A stretch of DNA of 64,000 bases from Arthrobacter sp. UNC362MFTsu5.1 (GCF_000685965.1 NZ_JMLE01000017.1:36519-100518), one strand, 5' to 3'; positions 36,938-46,193 are shown, counted from the stretch's first letter. The notes: generated from the letters alone by a model not told the origin. Numbers and translations are program-made.

Positions 36938-37676
36938 ACCCCGGGAGGTAACAGCCGCCGACGACCCCCGACTGCTCCAGATCCAGGGCCGCCTGGCCGC
37001 GGTCCGGGGGAGGATTGCCGCCGCCGCGGAAGCCGCCGGCCGGCAGGACAACCCGCCGAAGCTGATCGTCGTGACCAAATTTCACCCTGCCGACGACGTC
37101 CGCAGGCTGGCTGCCCTGGGAGTCACCGACGTCGGTGAGAACAGGGACCAGGAAGCGTCAGAGAAAGCCTCCGCCCTCGGCGAACTCGGACTGCGCTGGC
37201 ATTTTGTGGGGCAGCTGCAGAGCAACAAGGCCAAGTCGGTGGTCCGGTATGCCCATGCGATCCATTCCGTGGACCGGCCGCAGCTGGCAGCCGCCCTTGC
37301 CCGGTCCGTGGCCGCCGAGCAGGACCGGACCGGCCGGGGTCCACTCGAGTGCTTCATCCAGGTCAGCCTCGACGAAGACGCCGGAAGCCACCGGGGCGGC
37401 GCCAGCCGCTTGGAGGTGCCGGGCCTGGCCGACCAGTTGGCGGGGTCGCCGGGGATTGTACTGGCAGGCCTGATGGCAGTGGCTCCGCTGGGTTCGGATC
37501 CGGAGGCGGCGTTCGCCAAACTGGCCGAAATTTCGGCGCATCTGCTCAGGGACCACCCCTCGGCTTCGGGGATTTCCGCGGGCATGAGCCAGGATCTGGA
37601 ATCCGCCGTCAGGGCGGGTGCGACACACCTGAGAATAGGCTCGGATATATTGGGTTCGCGTCCTGCGTTGCGGTAG
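36930..37676 (+). CDS. PLP homeostasis protein (YggS family)
   Basis: 248 residues with the alanine racemase-like barrel that binds pyridoxal phosphate. The PLP lysine is in LIVVTKFHPADDVRRL. GVTDVGENRDQEASEK, WHFVGQLQSNKAKSVVRY and HSVDRP are conserved family blocks, and the C-terminal ISAGMSQDLESAV and LRIGSDILG mark the phosphate site. It buffers free PLP and has no known catalysis. The GTG at 36930 overlaps the pgeF stop by eight bases. It precedes sepF as in other Gram-positives. Confidence 0.92.
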   Translation: MSEPREVTAADDPRLLQIQGRLAAVRGRIAAAAEAAGRQDNPPKLIVVTKFHPADDVRRLAALGVTDVGENRDQEASEKASALGELGLRWHFVGQLQSNKAKSVVRYAHAIHSVDRPQLAAALARSVAAEQDRTGRGPLECFIQVSLDEDAGSHRGGASRLEVPGLADQLAGSPGIVLAGLMAVAPLGSDPEAAFAKLAEISAHLLRDHPSASGISAGMSQDLESAVRAGATHLRIGSDILGSRPALR

Positions 37677-37682
37677 CGTCAA

Positions 37683-37716
37683 AGTATTGGAAGAGAATGG
37701 CGGGGATTCCAATACT
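37683..37716. repeat. Perfect 10-bp inverted repeat before sepF
   Basis: AGTATTGGAA (37683-37692) and TTCCAATACT (37707-37716) flank 14 bases. It starts seven bases after the yggS-type stop and ends 48 bases before the sepF start. There is no T tract. It could be an operator or the base of an RNA hairpin. Confidence 0.65.
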
Positions 37717-37764
37717 GTCAAGTCAACTCAGCGGCCCGCTTACGGACACGATTAGGAGTCGACC

Positions 37765-38301
37765 ATGGCTGGCGCTCTGCGCAAGACAATGATCTATCTT
37801 GGGCTCGCCGATGGCGATGAACACTACGAGTCTGAGCACCACACACCGCACAAAGACGAGGACGATTCAATGGAGCATGACCGCGAGGAACGCCGGGCGC
37901 CGGCGCCCGTCCGCGAGGTCGCCCGCGAAACGCCGACTCCACACGCCGCCGAAGAGGAATATCGCGCACCTGTGACACCTATCAAGCGCGCGGCCTCGAG
38001 CCGCGAAGAGACCACCGGACTCCGCCAGATCACCACGATCCACCCGCGGTCCTACAACGATGCCAAGCTGATCGGCGAAAGCTTCCGTGACGGCATCCCT
38101 GTGATCATGAACGTCACGGACATGGGCGAAGCCGATGCCAAGCGCCTGGTCGACTTCTCCGCCGGCCTGGTGTTCGGCCTCCGCGGCAGCATCGAACGGG
38201 TCACGAACAAGGTGTTCCTGCTCTCGCCGTCGTACATCGAGGTCATCGGCGATGACAAAAAGGTCAGCGAGACCCAGGCCAGCTTCTTCAACCAGAGCTA
38301 G
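37765..38301 (+). CDS. sepF: Cell division protein SepF
   Basis: 178 residues. The first ~20 residues ([20 protein letters not shown]) form the membrane-binding amphipathic helix, a disordered acidic linker follows, and the C-terminal DUF552 fold is [20 protein letters not shown] to FNQS. SepF anchors FtsZ to the membrane, which matters here because ftsA is absent. AGGAG sits seven bases before the ATG. Between this gene and the previous one lies an inverted repeat. Confidence 0.94.
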   Translation: MAGALRKTMIYLGLADGDEHYESEHHTPHKDEDDSMEHDREERRAPAPVREVARETPTPHAAEEEYRAPVTPIKRAASSREETTGLRQITTIHPRSYNDAKLIGESFRDGIPVIMNVTDMGEADAKRLVDFSAGLVFGLRGSIERVTNKVFLLSPSYIEVIGDDKKVSETQASFFNQS

Positions 38302-38313
38302 CTCCGGAGCCGA

Positions 38314-38348
38314 ACGGATGCCAGGCAGGACACCTGTCTGGCATCCGT
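38314..38348 (+). terminator. Hairpin after sepF (no T tract)
   Basis: A 16-bp stem with one G-T wobble pair, arms at 38314-38329 and 38333-38348, and a loop of three bases. Such stems without a U tract are common terminators in high-GC actinobacteria; a partial or attenuated stop before yggT is likely. Confidence 0.6.
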
Positions 38349-38406
38349 GCTGAAATAGATAAGAATGGCAACAGGAGACTGCGGGATCCGGAATGAACAT
38401 GGAGAT

Positions 38407-38420
38407 ATGAGTTAACTCAT
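38407..38420 (+). repeat. Perfect 14-bp palindrome overlapping the yggT start codon
   Basis: ATGAGTTAACTCAT. Its last two bases are the first two of the yggT ATG. The left half reads as a three-codon ORF (ATG AGT TAA, 38407-38415). Just upstream another mini-ORF spans 38393-38410. Start accessibility could be affected. Confidence 0.6.
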
Positions 38421-38706
38421 GGGAATTGTTTTCGGACTTATCTATATCGCTTTATTATTCGTTTTTGTGGCATTAATCATCCGGCTGGTCTACGACTGGG
38501 TGCAGATGTTTGCCCGTGAGTGGCGGCCCCGGGGTGCGGCACTGGTGGCGGCCCACACTGTCTACTCCGTCACAGATCCGCCGCTGAAGGTGCTGAGGCG
38601 CCTCATTCCACCCTTGCGCCTGGGCGGGATTTCGCTGGATCTCGGATTTTTGCTGTTCTTCATAGCCATCAGCGTGGCTATGGCAATCGTGAGGAATCTC
38701 GCGTAA
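38419..38706 (+). CDS. YggT family membrane protein
   Basis: 95 residues with two long hydrophobic segments (IVFGLIYIALLFVFVALIIR and LGGISLDLGFLLFFIAISVA) joined by a loop with the signature-like AHTVYSVTDPPLKVLRRLIPP. Members are thought to take part in membrane or osmotic homeostasis, and the gene is nearly always between sepF and divIVA. The start is preceded by GGAG at 38401-38404, rather far (14 bases), and lies in the palindrome described separately. Confidence 0.9.
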   Translation: MGIVFGLIYIALLFVFVALIIRLVYDWVQMFAREWRPRGAALVAAHTVYSVTDPPLKVLRRLIPPLRLGGISLDLGFLLFFIAISVAMAIVRNLA

Positions 38707-38880
38707 TTTTCATTACAGCTTGCGGCGCAGTAGCAGGACGGGAAACCGCCATCCACGGCATCGCGTAGAATCTCCGGTTTGACACCTCAGTGTTGAATTA
38801 GAGGAACCAGACCATATTTAGGTACCGTAGTTTTGACGGCCGGAAGGCCTACTGACTAACTAGACCAACGAGGTGACCAG

Positions 38881-39579
38881 ATGGCTTTGACGCCAGAAGA
38901 CGTTGTCAACAAGCGCTTTCAGCCGACCAAGTTCCGCGAAGGCTACGACCAGGACGAAGTTGACGACTTCCTGGACGAAATCGTCGTCGAACTGCGCCGC
39001 CTGAACCAAGAGAACGACGAGCTTCGCAAGAAGCTTGCCGAGAGCGGCTCAGGCACGCCCGCCAGCTCCGCAGTAGCGGCGCCGGTGGTGGAGAAGGTCC
39101 CCGCCCCGGTCAAGGCCGAAAAGGACGAAGCCCGGGCCAAGGCGGAAGCCGAAGCCAAGGCCGCCGCCGAAGCCAAGAAGAAGGCGCCCGAGCCGGCAGC
39201 GGCCCTTGCCCCGGTTGCCGCTCCGGCCCCTTCCGCGGTCAACCCGACCGCGGAGTCCGCCGCCGGCCTCCTGGCCATGGCGCAGCAGATGCACGACAAG
39301 CACGTCGCCGACGGTCAGCAGCAGAAGGACAAGATCATCGCCGAAGCGCAGATCGAAGCCAGCAGCCTGGTCAACGACGCGCAGGAGAAGTCCCGCAAGA
39401 TCCTCGGCGCCCTGGAACAGCAGCGGTCCGTCCTGGAGCGCAAGGTGGAACAGCTGCGCGGCTTCGAGCGCGACTACCGCTCACGTCTGAAGGCATACAT
39501 CGAAGGTCAGCTCCGCGACCTGGATGCCCGCGGTTCCGTGGCTGCGCCCGAGGTTGGCGACGGCAGCCCCGCCGTTTAG
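38881..39579 (+). CDS. divIVA: Cell pole/septum protein DivIVA (Wag31)
   Basis: 232 residues. It opens MALTPEDVVNKRFQPTKFRE, the membrane-binding N-terminal crossed-loop region, then two coiled-coil parts (VDDFLDEIVVELRRLNQEND and IAEAQIEASSLVNDAQEKSR). The two coils are separated by an Ala/Lys/Glu/Pro-rich stretch (residues about 60-125). In actinobacteria this protein directs polar growth and is needed for viability. GAGGTGA just before the ATG is the ribosome binding site. TTGACA (38779-38784) and TATTTA (38815-38820, with TTGAAT 16 bases before it) are promoter candidates. A terminator follows. Confidence 0.95.
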   Translation: MALTPEDVVNKRFQPTKFREGYDQDEVDDFLDEIVVELRRLNQENDELRKKLAESGSGTPASSAVAAPVVEKVPAPVKAEKDEARAKAEAEAKAAAEAKKKAPEPAAALAPVAAPAPSAVNPTAESAAGLLAMAQQMHDKHVADGQQQKDKIIAEAQIEASSLVNDAQEKSRKILGALEQQRSVLERKVEQLRGFERDYRSRLKAYIEGQLRDLDARGSVAAPEVGDGSPAV

Positions 39580-39590
39580 CAAGTATTCTG

Positions 39591-39628
39591 AAAGCCGGTG
39601 GCTGAGGACTCCTCGGCCGCCGGCTTTT
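39591..39628 (+). terminator. Intrinsic terminator after divIVA
   Basis: AAAGCCGGTGGC pairs with GCCGCCGGCTTT (one G-T wobble), with an inner GAGG/CCTC pair around ACT, followed by TTTT. Ends the division block. Confidence 0.9.
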
Positions 39629-39712
39629 GCCATTAACCGCTACCGGCGCTGCCGGCAGCGGGCACCAGCAGTTTCCCTCCAGTCCCGGGACTGGCTCTTG
39701 AATGAAAGCTTT

Positions 39713-40279
39713 ATGACTGACGAAACAGCACCTGCCGCAGCGCAGCCAGCAACGACGCAAGCCCGGCCGCGAAAGGCGGTCCTGCTGACGCTCTTCGCCG
39801 GCTTCGCTGTTTTCGCCTACGTCTTCGACCAGCTCACCAAGCTGTGGGTCACCTCCACGATGGTGGAGGGGGAGCGCATCCCGGTGCTGCCCCCGCTGCT
39901 GCACTGGTACTACATCAGGAACTCCGGGGCAGCATTTTCCATCGGCGAGAATGTCACCTGGGTTTTCACGATCATCATGGCCGGCGTCTCCGTTGCCATT
40001 CTTTTCCAGCTTCGGAAACTTGGTTCCGCCTGGTGGTCCCTGGCGCTGGGCCTGCTACTTGGCGGTGCCCTGGGCAACCTCACGGACCGGCTGTTCCGGG
40101 AGCCGTCCTTCGCCATGGGCCACGTGGTGGACTTCATCCAGCTGCCCAATTTTGCGATCTTCAATATCGCCGATTCCGCTGTTGTCTCGGCCGTCGTGAT
40201 CATCTGCCTGCTGACGCTTCGTGGTATTTCGCTGGACGGTTCACGGGTCCAGAAGCCGGCGGAGGGCACCGATGCCTGA
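39713..40279 (+). CDS. lspA: Signal peptidase II (prolipoprotein)
   Basis: 188-residue aspartic protease with four membrane helices that cleaves lipoprotein signal peptides. Conserved [26 protein letters not shown] and the catalytic aspartates in [11 protein letters not shown] and FNIADSAVV. The first ~30 residues are a Thr/Ala-rich cytosolic stretch. The ATG at 39713 follows GAAAG; a longer frame upstream is not conserved. The substrate may include the lipoprotein encoded at 17.6 kb. Its stop overlaps the next gene by eight bases. Confidence 0.95.
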   Translation: MTDETAPAAAQPATTQARPRKAVLLTLFAGFAVFAYVFDQLTKLWVTSTMVEGERIPVLPPLLHWYYIRNSGAAFSIGENVTWVFTIIMAGVSVAILFQLRKLGSAWWSLALGLLLGGALGNLTDRLFREPSFAMGHVVDFIQLPNFAIFNIADSAVVSAVVIICLLTLRGISLDGSRVQKPAEGTDA

Positions 40280-41198
40280 GAAACTCACCGTTCCCGAAGA
40301 GCTGGCCGGCACCCGCGTCGATGCGGGCCTCGCCAAGCTGATGGGCATATCCCGGTCCCAGGCGGCCACCCTGATCGCCGAGGGCAACGTCAGCTCCGCA
40401 GGCAAAGCAGTGGGCAAGTCCCTGAAGCTGGCCTCCGGCACCGTGCTGGAAGTCGTTGTCCCGGAACGGCGGGACCCCCTGGAAGTCGTGGAGGAAGTTG
40501 TGGAAGGCCTGAAGGTACTGCTGGACGATGAGGACTTCGTCGTCATCGACAAGCCGGTGGGTGTGGCCGCCCACCCGTCCCCGGGCTGGGTGGGACCCAC
40601 GGTGGTGGGGGGACTGGCCGGTCTCGGTTACCGGATTTCGACGTCGGGAGCACCCGAGCGGGCGGGCATCGTGCACCGCCTCGACGTCGGCACGTCAGGT
40701 GCCATGGTGGTGGCCAAGTCCGAACGCGCCTATACGGCGCTCAAACGCGCCTTCAAGGAGCGCACAGTGGACAAGGTGTACCACGCAGTGGTCCAGGGAC
40801 TGCCGGATCCCCTGGCGGGCACGATCGATGCACCGATCGGCCGCCACCCCGGCCATGACTGGCGCTTTGCCGTCATCGAGGACGGACGGGAATCCGTGAC
40901 CCACTACGAGGTCCTGGAGGCCTTCGGTAAGGCGTCGCTCGTGGAAGTGCACTTGGAAACCGGCCGCACCCACCAGATCCGCGTCCACTTTTCGGCCCTG
41001 CGCCACCCCTGCGCCGGTGACCTGACCTACGGAGCCGATCCGCGGCTTGCCGCAACCCTGGGACTGACCCGGCAGTGGCTCCACGCCCGGCAGCTCGGGT
41101 TCGACAGCCCCAGGACCGGAGAGCGCGTGACAGTCACCAGTGAGTACCCGCAGGATCTTGCGTATGCGCTGGAAGTTCTGGCCTCCGGGGACGCCTGA
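40272..41198 (+). CDS. RluA-family pseudouridine synthase (RluD-like)
   Basis: 308 residues with an N-terminal S4 RNA-binding domain ([20 protein letters not shown]), then the pseudouridine synthase fold with the catalytic aspartate in [15 protein letters not shown], and [16 protein letters not shown] near the end. It would modify 23S rRNA. The ATG at 40272 lies within the last codons of lspA. The lspA-rluD-dnaE order mirrors Rv1539-Rv1540-Rv1547 in mycobacteria. Confidence 0.93.
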   Translation: MPEKLTVPEELAGTRVDAGLAKLMGISRSQAATLIAEGNVSSAGKAVGKSLKLASGTVLEVVVPERRDPLEVVEEVVEGLKVLLDDEDFVVIDKPVGVAAHPSPGWVGPTVVGGLAGLGYRISTSGAPERAGIVHRLDVGTSGAMVVAKSERAYTALKRAFKERTVDKVYHAVVQGLPDPLAGTIDAPIGRHPGHDWRFAVIEDGRESVTHYEVLEAFGKASLVEVHLETGRTHQIRVHFSALRHPCAGDLTYGADPRLAATLGLTRQWLHARQLGFDSPRTGERVTVTSEYPQDLAYALEVLASGDA

Positions 41199-41222
41199 GC
41201 CGGAACTGTCCCTGCCCGGCAC

Positions 41223-41228
41223 TAGAAT
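41223..41228 (+). promoter_or_regulatory. -10 element for leaderless dnaE mRNA
   Basis: TAGAAT then GGTCCG then the GTG at 41235. Confidence 0.65.
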
Positions 41229-41234
41229 GGTCCG

Positions 41235-44200
41235 GTGACTTCCAGCAATGACTCGTTTGTCCATCTCCACAACCACACCGAGTACTCGATGCTGGACGGC
41301 GCCGCCCGGCTCGGTGAACTCTTCGATGAAACCGAGCGGCTGGGCATGCCCGCGCTGGCCACCACCGACCACGGCTACCTCTTCGGCGCCTTCGATTTCT
41401 GGAAGCGGGCCACGGACAAGGGCATCAGGCCGATTATCGGCGTCGAAGCCTATGTGACTCCCGGGACCGCCCGCGGGGACAAGAGCCGCGTCCGCTGGGG
41501 CGAGGAAAGCCAGCGCAAGGACGACGTCTCGGGCGGTGGCTCGTACACGCACATGACGCTGCTGAGCTACAACAACGTGGGCATGCGGAACCTGTTCCGG
41601 GCCTCGTCGATCGCCTCACTGGATTCGGTCTTCGGCAAATGGCCCCGACTGGACCGCGAGCTGCTGAACACCTACTCCGAAGGGCTCATCGCCACCACCG
41701 GCTGCCCGTCGGGTGAGGTCCAGACCCGCCTGCGGCTCGGCCAGTACCGCGAAGCGCTGGAGGCTGCTGCAGAGTTCCGCGACATCTTCGGCGCGGAGAA
41801 CTACTTCTGTGAGCTCATGGACCACGGCCTGGATATCGAGCGTCGCGTCACGGGCGACCTTCTGCGCCTGGCCAAGGAGCTGAACCTGCCGCTGGTGGCC
41901 ACCAACGACCTGCACTACACGCACGAGCACGATGCGAAGGCGCATGAGGCCCTGCTGGCCATCCAGTCCGGATCCACCCTGCTGGAGCCGACCTACGACA
42001 ACGGCGGTTCCCGCTTTGCCTTCTCCGGCAGCGGCTACTACCTGAAGTCACCGCAGGAAATGCGCGAACTCTTCCGCGACCACCCCGATGCGTGCGACAA
42101 CACGCTGCTGATCGCAGAGCGCTGTGAAGTCTCGTTCAACACTGGGGCCAACTACATGCCCCGGTTCCCTTGCCCGGAGGGGGAGGACGAGACGTCCTGG
42201 CTGGTCAAGGAAGTGGACAAGGGACTCCAGTACCGCTATCCGAAGGGCATCCCGGACAAGGTCCGCAAGCAGGCCGACTATGAGCTGGAAGTCATCACCT
42301 CCATGGGCTTCCCGGGCTACTTCCTCGTGGTGGCAGACTTCATCAACTGGGCCAAGAACAACGGCATCCGCGTGGGTCCCGGGCGTGGCTCGGGTGCAGG
42401 TTCCATGGTGGCCTACGCCATGCGCATCACCGACCTGGACCCGCTGCACCACGGCCTGATCTTCGAGCGCTTCCTGAACCCGGACCGCGTTTCCATGCCT
42501 GACTTCGACGTCGACTTCGATGACCGGCGCCGCTCCGAAGTAATCGACTACGTCACGCGCAAGTACGGCGACGAACGCGTGGCCATGATCGTCACGTACG
42601 GCACCATCAAGACCAAGCAGGCCCTGAAGGACTCTTCGCGCGTGCTGGGCTACCCCTTCAGCATGGGCGAGACGCTGACCAAGGCGCTGCCGCCGGCCGT
42701 GATGGCCAAGGACATTCCGCTGGCCGACATTCAGAACAAGGAAGCAAAGCGCTACGGCGAAGCCGGTGACTTCCGCCAGCTGATCAGCACCGACCCGGAG
42801 GCCGCCAAGGTCTTCGAAACGGCGCTGGGCATCGAAGGCCTGAAACGGCAGTGGGGCGTGCACGCCGCCGGCGTCATCATGTCCTCGGACCCCATCATCG
42901 ACGTGATTCCGATCATGCGCCGCTTCCAGGACGGCCAGGTCATTACGCAGTTCGACTATCCGACGTCCGAAGGCCTCGGCCTGATCAAGATGGACTTCCT
43001 CGGCCTGCGGAACCTGACGATCATTTCGGACGCCCTGGAAAACATCAAGATGAACCGCGGCATCGATCTGGACCTCGAAACCCTGGAACTCGACGACACC
43101 GCGTCCTACGAGCTGCTGGCCCGGGGAGACACCCTGGGCGTGTTCCAGCTCGACGGCGGCCCCATGCGTTCGCTGCTCAAGCTGATGAAGCCCGACAACT
43201 TCGAAGACATCTCCGCGGTGCTGGCCCTGTACCGGCCCGGTCCTATGGGCGCCAACGCCCACACCGACTACGCGCTGCGCAAGAACAAGATCCAGGAAGT
43301 CATCCCGATCCACCCCGAGCTGGAAGAGCCGCTCTCCGAAATCCTCGGCGGCACCTACGGGCTGATCGTGTACCAGGAGCAGGTTATGGCCGTGGCGCAG
43401 AAGCTCGCCGGCTACACCCTGGGCCAGGCCGACATCCTGCGCCGCGCCATGGGCAAGAAGAAGAAGTCCGAGCTGGACAAGCAGTTCGCCGGCTTCTCCC
43501 AGGGCATGCAGGACAACGGCTATTCCATGGCCGCGGTCAAGACCCTCTGGGACATCCTGCTCCCGTTCTCCGACTACGCCTTCAACAAGGCGCACTCGGC
43601 CGCCTACGGCGTGATCTCTTATTGGACCGCGTACCTGAAGGCGCACTATGCGCCGGAATATATGGCTGCGCTGCTGACCTCGGTGGGCGACGACAAGGAC
43701 AAATCGGCGATCTACCTGAACGAATGCCGGCGTATGGGCATTACGGTGCTGCCGCCCGACGTCAACGAGTCAGCCCTGAACTTCACCCCTGTGGGCAACG
43801 ACATCCGCTTCGGCATGGGCGCGATCCGCAACGTCGGCGTGAACGCCGTCGAAGCCATGGTGGCGGCGCGGGAAAAGGAAGGCGCGTACACGTCCTTCAA
43901 GGACTACCTCATGAAGGTCCCGGCGGTGGTGTGCAACAAACGCACCATTGAATCTCTGATCAAGGCGGGGGCGTTCGACTCCCTGAACCACCACCGGCGC
44001 GCGCTTGCCATGATCCATGAAGAAGCGATCGACTCCGTCATCACCCTCAAGCGCAACGAAGCGATCGGGCAGTTCGACCTTTTCGCCGGTTTCGACGAGG
44101 CCGAATCCGAAGCGTCCCTGAGCATCGAAATCCCGGACCTTCCCGAGTGGGAGAAAAAGGACAAGCTCTCCTTCGAACGCGACATGCTGGGCCTCTATGT

Positions 44201-44792
44201 CTCGGACCACCCGCTGCAAGGCCTCGAAGGGCTGCTGAGCCAGCACGCCGACCAGTCCATCACCTCGGTCATCGCCGAGGACGGCCCGCACGACGGCGCC
44301 ATCATCACCATTGCGGGCATGATCACCTCCCTGAGCCGGCGGATCGCGAAAGCCAGCGGCAACGCCTATGCCCGCGCGGAAATCGAGGACCTGGGTGGCT
44401 CAATCGAGGTCATGTTCTTCGGCCAGGTGTACGGCCCCATCGCGTCCGTGCTGGCCGAAGACCTGGTCGTGGTGGTCAAGGGCCGGCTGCAGCGCCGCGA
44501 CGACGGCGCAGTCGCCCTGAACTGCATGGAGCTGTCCGTCCCGGACCTCAGCGAGGGCCTGAACGGGCCGCTGGTGATCACCATGCAGACGCACAAGGCC
44601 ACAGAGGCTGTGGTGACCGAGCTTGGCGACGTACTGCGGACCCACCGCGGCAATTCGGAAGTCAGGCTGCACCTGCAAGGCGACACAAGGGTGGAAGTGA
44701 TGGCGCTTCCGGTGCACCTGAGGGTCAACCCGAGTCCATCACTGTTCGGCGACCTCAAGGTGCTCCTCGGGCCCACCTGCCTGGACAGCTAG
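41235..44792 (+). CDS. dnaE: DNA polymerase III alpha subunit
   Basis: 1185-residue replicative polymerase, full length. The N-terminal PHP domain is intact (FVHLHNHTEYSMLDG, ATTDHGYLFGAF), which in actinobacterial DnaE1 gives 3'-5' proofreading. The palm aspartates are in MPDFDVDFDDRRR, with GPGRGSGAGSMVAYAMRITD before it. A helix-hairpin-helix region, then an OB domain (GAIITIAGMITSLSRRIAK) end the chain. The GTG at 41235 comes six bases after TAGAAT, so the mRNA is probably leaderless. The gene is transcribed on its own from this promoter, with the pseudouridine synthase upstream. Confidence 0.97.
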   Translation: MTSSNDSFVHLHNHTEYSMLDGAARLGELFDETERLGMPALATTDHGYLFGAFDFWKRATDKGIRPIIGVEAYVTPGTARGDKSRVRWGEESQRKDDVSGGGSYTHMTLLSYNNVGMRNLFRASSIASLDSVFGKWPRLDRELLNTYSEGLIATTGCPSGEVQTRLRLGQYREALEAAAEFRDIFGAENYFCELMDHGLDIERRVTGDLLRLAKELNLPLVATNDLHYTHEHDAKAHEALLAIQSGSTLLEPTYDNGGSRFAFSGSGYYLKSPQEMRELFRDHPDACDNTLLIAERCEVSFNTGANYMPRFPCPEGEDETSWLVKEVDKGLQYRYPKGIPDKVRKQADYELEVITSMGFPGYFLVVADFINWAKNNGIRVGPGRGSGAGSMVAYAMRITDLDPLHHGLIFERFLNPDRVSMPDFDVDFDDRRRSEVIDYVTRKYGDERVAMIVTYGTIKTKQALKDSSRVLGYPFSMGETLTKALPPAVMAKDIPLADIQNKEAKRYGEAGDFRQLISTDPEAAKVFETALGIEGLKRQWGVHAAGVIMSSDPIIDVIPIMRRFQDGQVITQFDYPTSEGLGLIKMDFLGLRNLTIISDALENIKMNRGIDLDLETLELDDTASYELLARGDTLGVFQLDGGPMRSLLKLMKPDNFEDISAVLALYRPGPMGANAHTDYALRKNKIQEVIPIHPELEEPLSEILGGTYGLIVYQEQVMAVAQKLAGYTLGQADILRRAMGKKKKSELDKQFAGFSQGMQDNGYSMAAVKTLWDILLPFSDYAFNKAHSAAYGVISYWTAYLKAHYAPEYMAALLTSVGDDKDKSAIYLNECRRMGITVLPPDVNESALNFTPVGNDIRFGMGAIRNVGVNAVEAMVAAREKEGAYTSFKDYLMKVPAVVCNKRTIESLIKAGAFDSLNHHRRALAMIHEEAIDSVITLKRNEAIGQFDLFAGFDEAESEASLSIEIPDLPEWEKKDKLSFERDMLGLYVSDHPLQGLEGLLSQHADQSITSVIAEDGPHDGAIITIAGMITSLSRRIAKASGNAYARAEIEDLGGSIEVMFFGQVYGPIASVLAEDLVVVVKGRLQRRDDGAVALNCMELSVPDLSEGLNGPLVITMQTHKATEAVVTELGDVLRTHRGNSEVRLHLQGDTRVEVMALPVHLRVNPSPSLFGDLKVLLGPTCLDS

Positions 44793-44824
44793 TTGCCCGG
44801 GCAGCCACTGCGCCTGGACATCCG

Positions 44825-45559
44825 GTGACCCCGGCCCCGGCACAGGGCCCGGCCCCGGCCGCGGGCGTCGCGGTGATTTCCGGTGCGGGCCGGGGCTTCG
44901 GCGCCGCCCTGGCGGCGGTCCTTGCCGCGGAAGGATGGACGGTCTACGGCATTGTCCGGCCGGGCTCCGCGGCAAAAACCGGGACCGACGGCAGGGTGCG
45001 GTTCCTGGAATGGGACATCGCGCAACCCTGCCCGGACGGCGTGGCGGGGGTTCTCGCCGGGGCCAGCATCGACGTCGTCGTCAACAACGCCGCAGTGGGC
45101 AGCAACCAAAGGACACTGGCGGCAGTAGACCCCGATTCCCTCGCGCACCTCCTCGACAATAACGTCGCGGGCGCCGTCAGGGTGACCCGGGCGTCGCTGG
45201 CCGGGCTGCTCCGCCCGGGCGCAGGCGGCCGCCGGCCCTTCGTCGTCAACGTGTCGTCCCGGCTGGGATCCGCAGCGCTGCAGGCGAACGGTGAATTCGC
45301 CGGCTTCGGGACGAGCTACGGCTACCGGCTCAGCAAGGCCGCCCTCAACATGCTCACGCTGAGCCTGCATGAGGAGTTCGGCGCGGTCTTGGACGTATGG
45401 TCCGTGCATCCGGGAGCCCTGGCCACCGGGATGGGACGAAGCGGAGCCTCGAAGGAGCCTGCGACGGCGGCCAGCGAGCTGCTGCGGGAGCTTTCCGAAC
45501 CGGGTGGTACCAGTCCGCGGTTCTTCGAACTCGGATCGTCCGCGCCGCTGCCCTGGTAG
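44825..45559 (+). CDS. Short-chain dehydrogenase/reductase
   Basis: About 244 residues. NAD(P)-binding motif VAVISGAGRGFGAALAA, then VNNAAVGSNQ and the catalytic Ser/Tyr/Lys set in VVNVSSRLGS and SYGYRLSKAALNM. Substrate unknown. The C-terminal part (SVHPGALATGMGRSG) matches the classical family. The GTG at 44825 has no good ribosome binding site; the true start could be a few codons away, as the Pro/Ala-rich opening is not conserved. It ends five bases from the convergent flavin reductase gene. Confidence 0.85.
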   Translation: MTPAPAQGPAPAAGVAVISGAGRGFGAALAAVLAAEGWTVYGIVRPGSAAKTGTDGRVRFLEWDIAQPCPDGVAGVLAGASIDVVVNNAAVGSNQRTLAAVDPDSLAHLLDNNVAGAVRVTRASLAGLLRPGAGGRRPFVVNVSSRLGSAALQANGEFAGFGTSYGYRLSKAALNMLTLSLHEEFGAVLDVWSVHPGALATGMGRSGASKEPATAASELLRELSEPGGTSPRFFELGSSAPLPW

Positions 45560-45563
45560 GGCG

Positions 45564-46064
45564 CTAGATTTCGTAGTCGAGCGGGACGGGCTGGCTGTAG
45601 GCGCCGGAGTGGTACAGCAGGGGAGAACCGTCCTCGCCCACCTGTCCTTCCACGACTTCCACCACAACCACCGCGTTGTTCTCGAAGGAGAGACGCATCT
45701 GGATCTTGCCGATCAGCCATCCAGCGACGTCTTTGAGGACGGGCACATCGTGCGGTCCGAGTTCCCAATGGTCTCCCTCAAACCGGTTTTTGGTCCGTGC
45801 GAAGCGGTCCGCCAGTTCCTGGTTCTCCAGGCCAAGCATGTGCACACCGATGTGCGTGGTGTTGGCAATGGCCGGCCACGAACTGGAGCTGCGGGCCATG
45901 TTAAAGGTAAAGCGCGGCGGCTGAGCGGACAGCGAGGCCACTGACGTGGCCGTGAATCCGTACGGGACGCCGTTGTAGTTCACTGTGATAATTGCCACGC
46001 CGGCCGCATGCCGGCGGAACATCTCCTTGAACGTGCCTTCGAAGGCTGCGTTATCTGAGGTCAC
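45564..46064 (-). CDS. Flavin reductase-like FMN-binding protein
   Basis: 166 residues of the HpaC/flavin reductase fold. FRRHAAGVAIITVNYNGVPY opens the barrel, GFTATSVASLSAQPP is the flavin-binding block, and HIGVHMLGLENQELADRF follows. Such proteins reduce FMN with NAD(P)H for a partner mono-oxygenase, or act alone. No partner enzyme is adjacent. The GTG at 46064 has AGGGAG ten bases upstream. It is divergent from the next gene. Confidence 0.87.
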   Translation of the reverse strand: MTSDNAAFEGTFKEMFRRHAAGVAIITVNYNGVPYGFTATSVASLSAQPPRFTFNMARSSSSWPAIANTTHIGVHMLGLENQELADRFARTKNRFEGDHWELGPHDVPVLKDVAGWLIGKIQMRLSFENNAVVVVEVVEGQVGEDGSPLLYHSGAYSQPVPLDYEI

Positions 46065-46187
46065 TGTGATCTAACTCCCTGCTGAAACTAATCCGGTTTG
46101 TCCTGCATGCCAGCGTATGGGTGCCCCGGTGCCGTCCGTGACTTGGTTACCTGCCGCGTCATTTGTTGAACGGCGGTGAACGTTTGT

Positions 46188-46193
46188 TAATGT
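46188..46193 (+). promoter_or_regulatory. -10 element of the small membrane protein gene
   Basis: TAATGT followed by 7 bases and the ATG at 46201. Leaderless or nearly so. Confidence 0.5.

Noticed and set aside
38779..38804. TTGACA with TAGAGG as the divIVA promoter
   Set aside because: The spacer is only 14 bases, too short for a housekeeping promoter; the alternative TTGAAT-16-TATTTA is also weak, so none is listed as firm.
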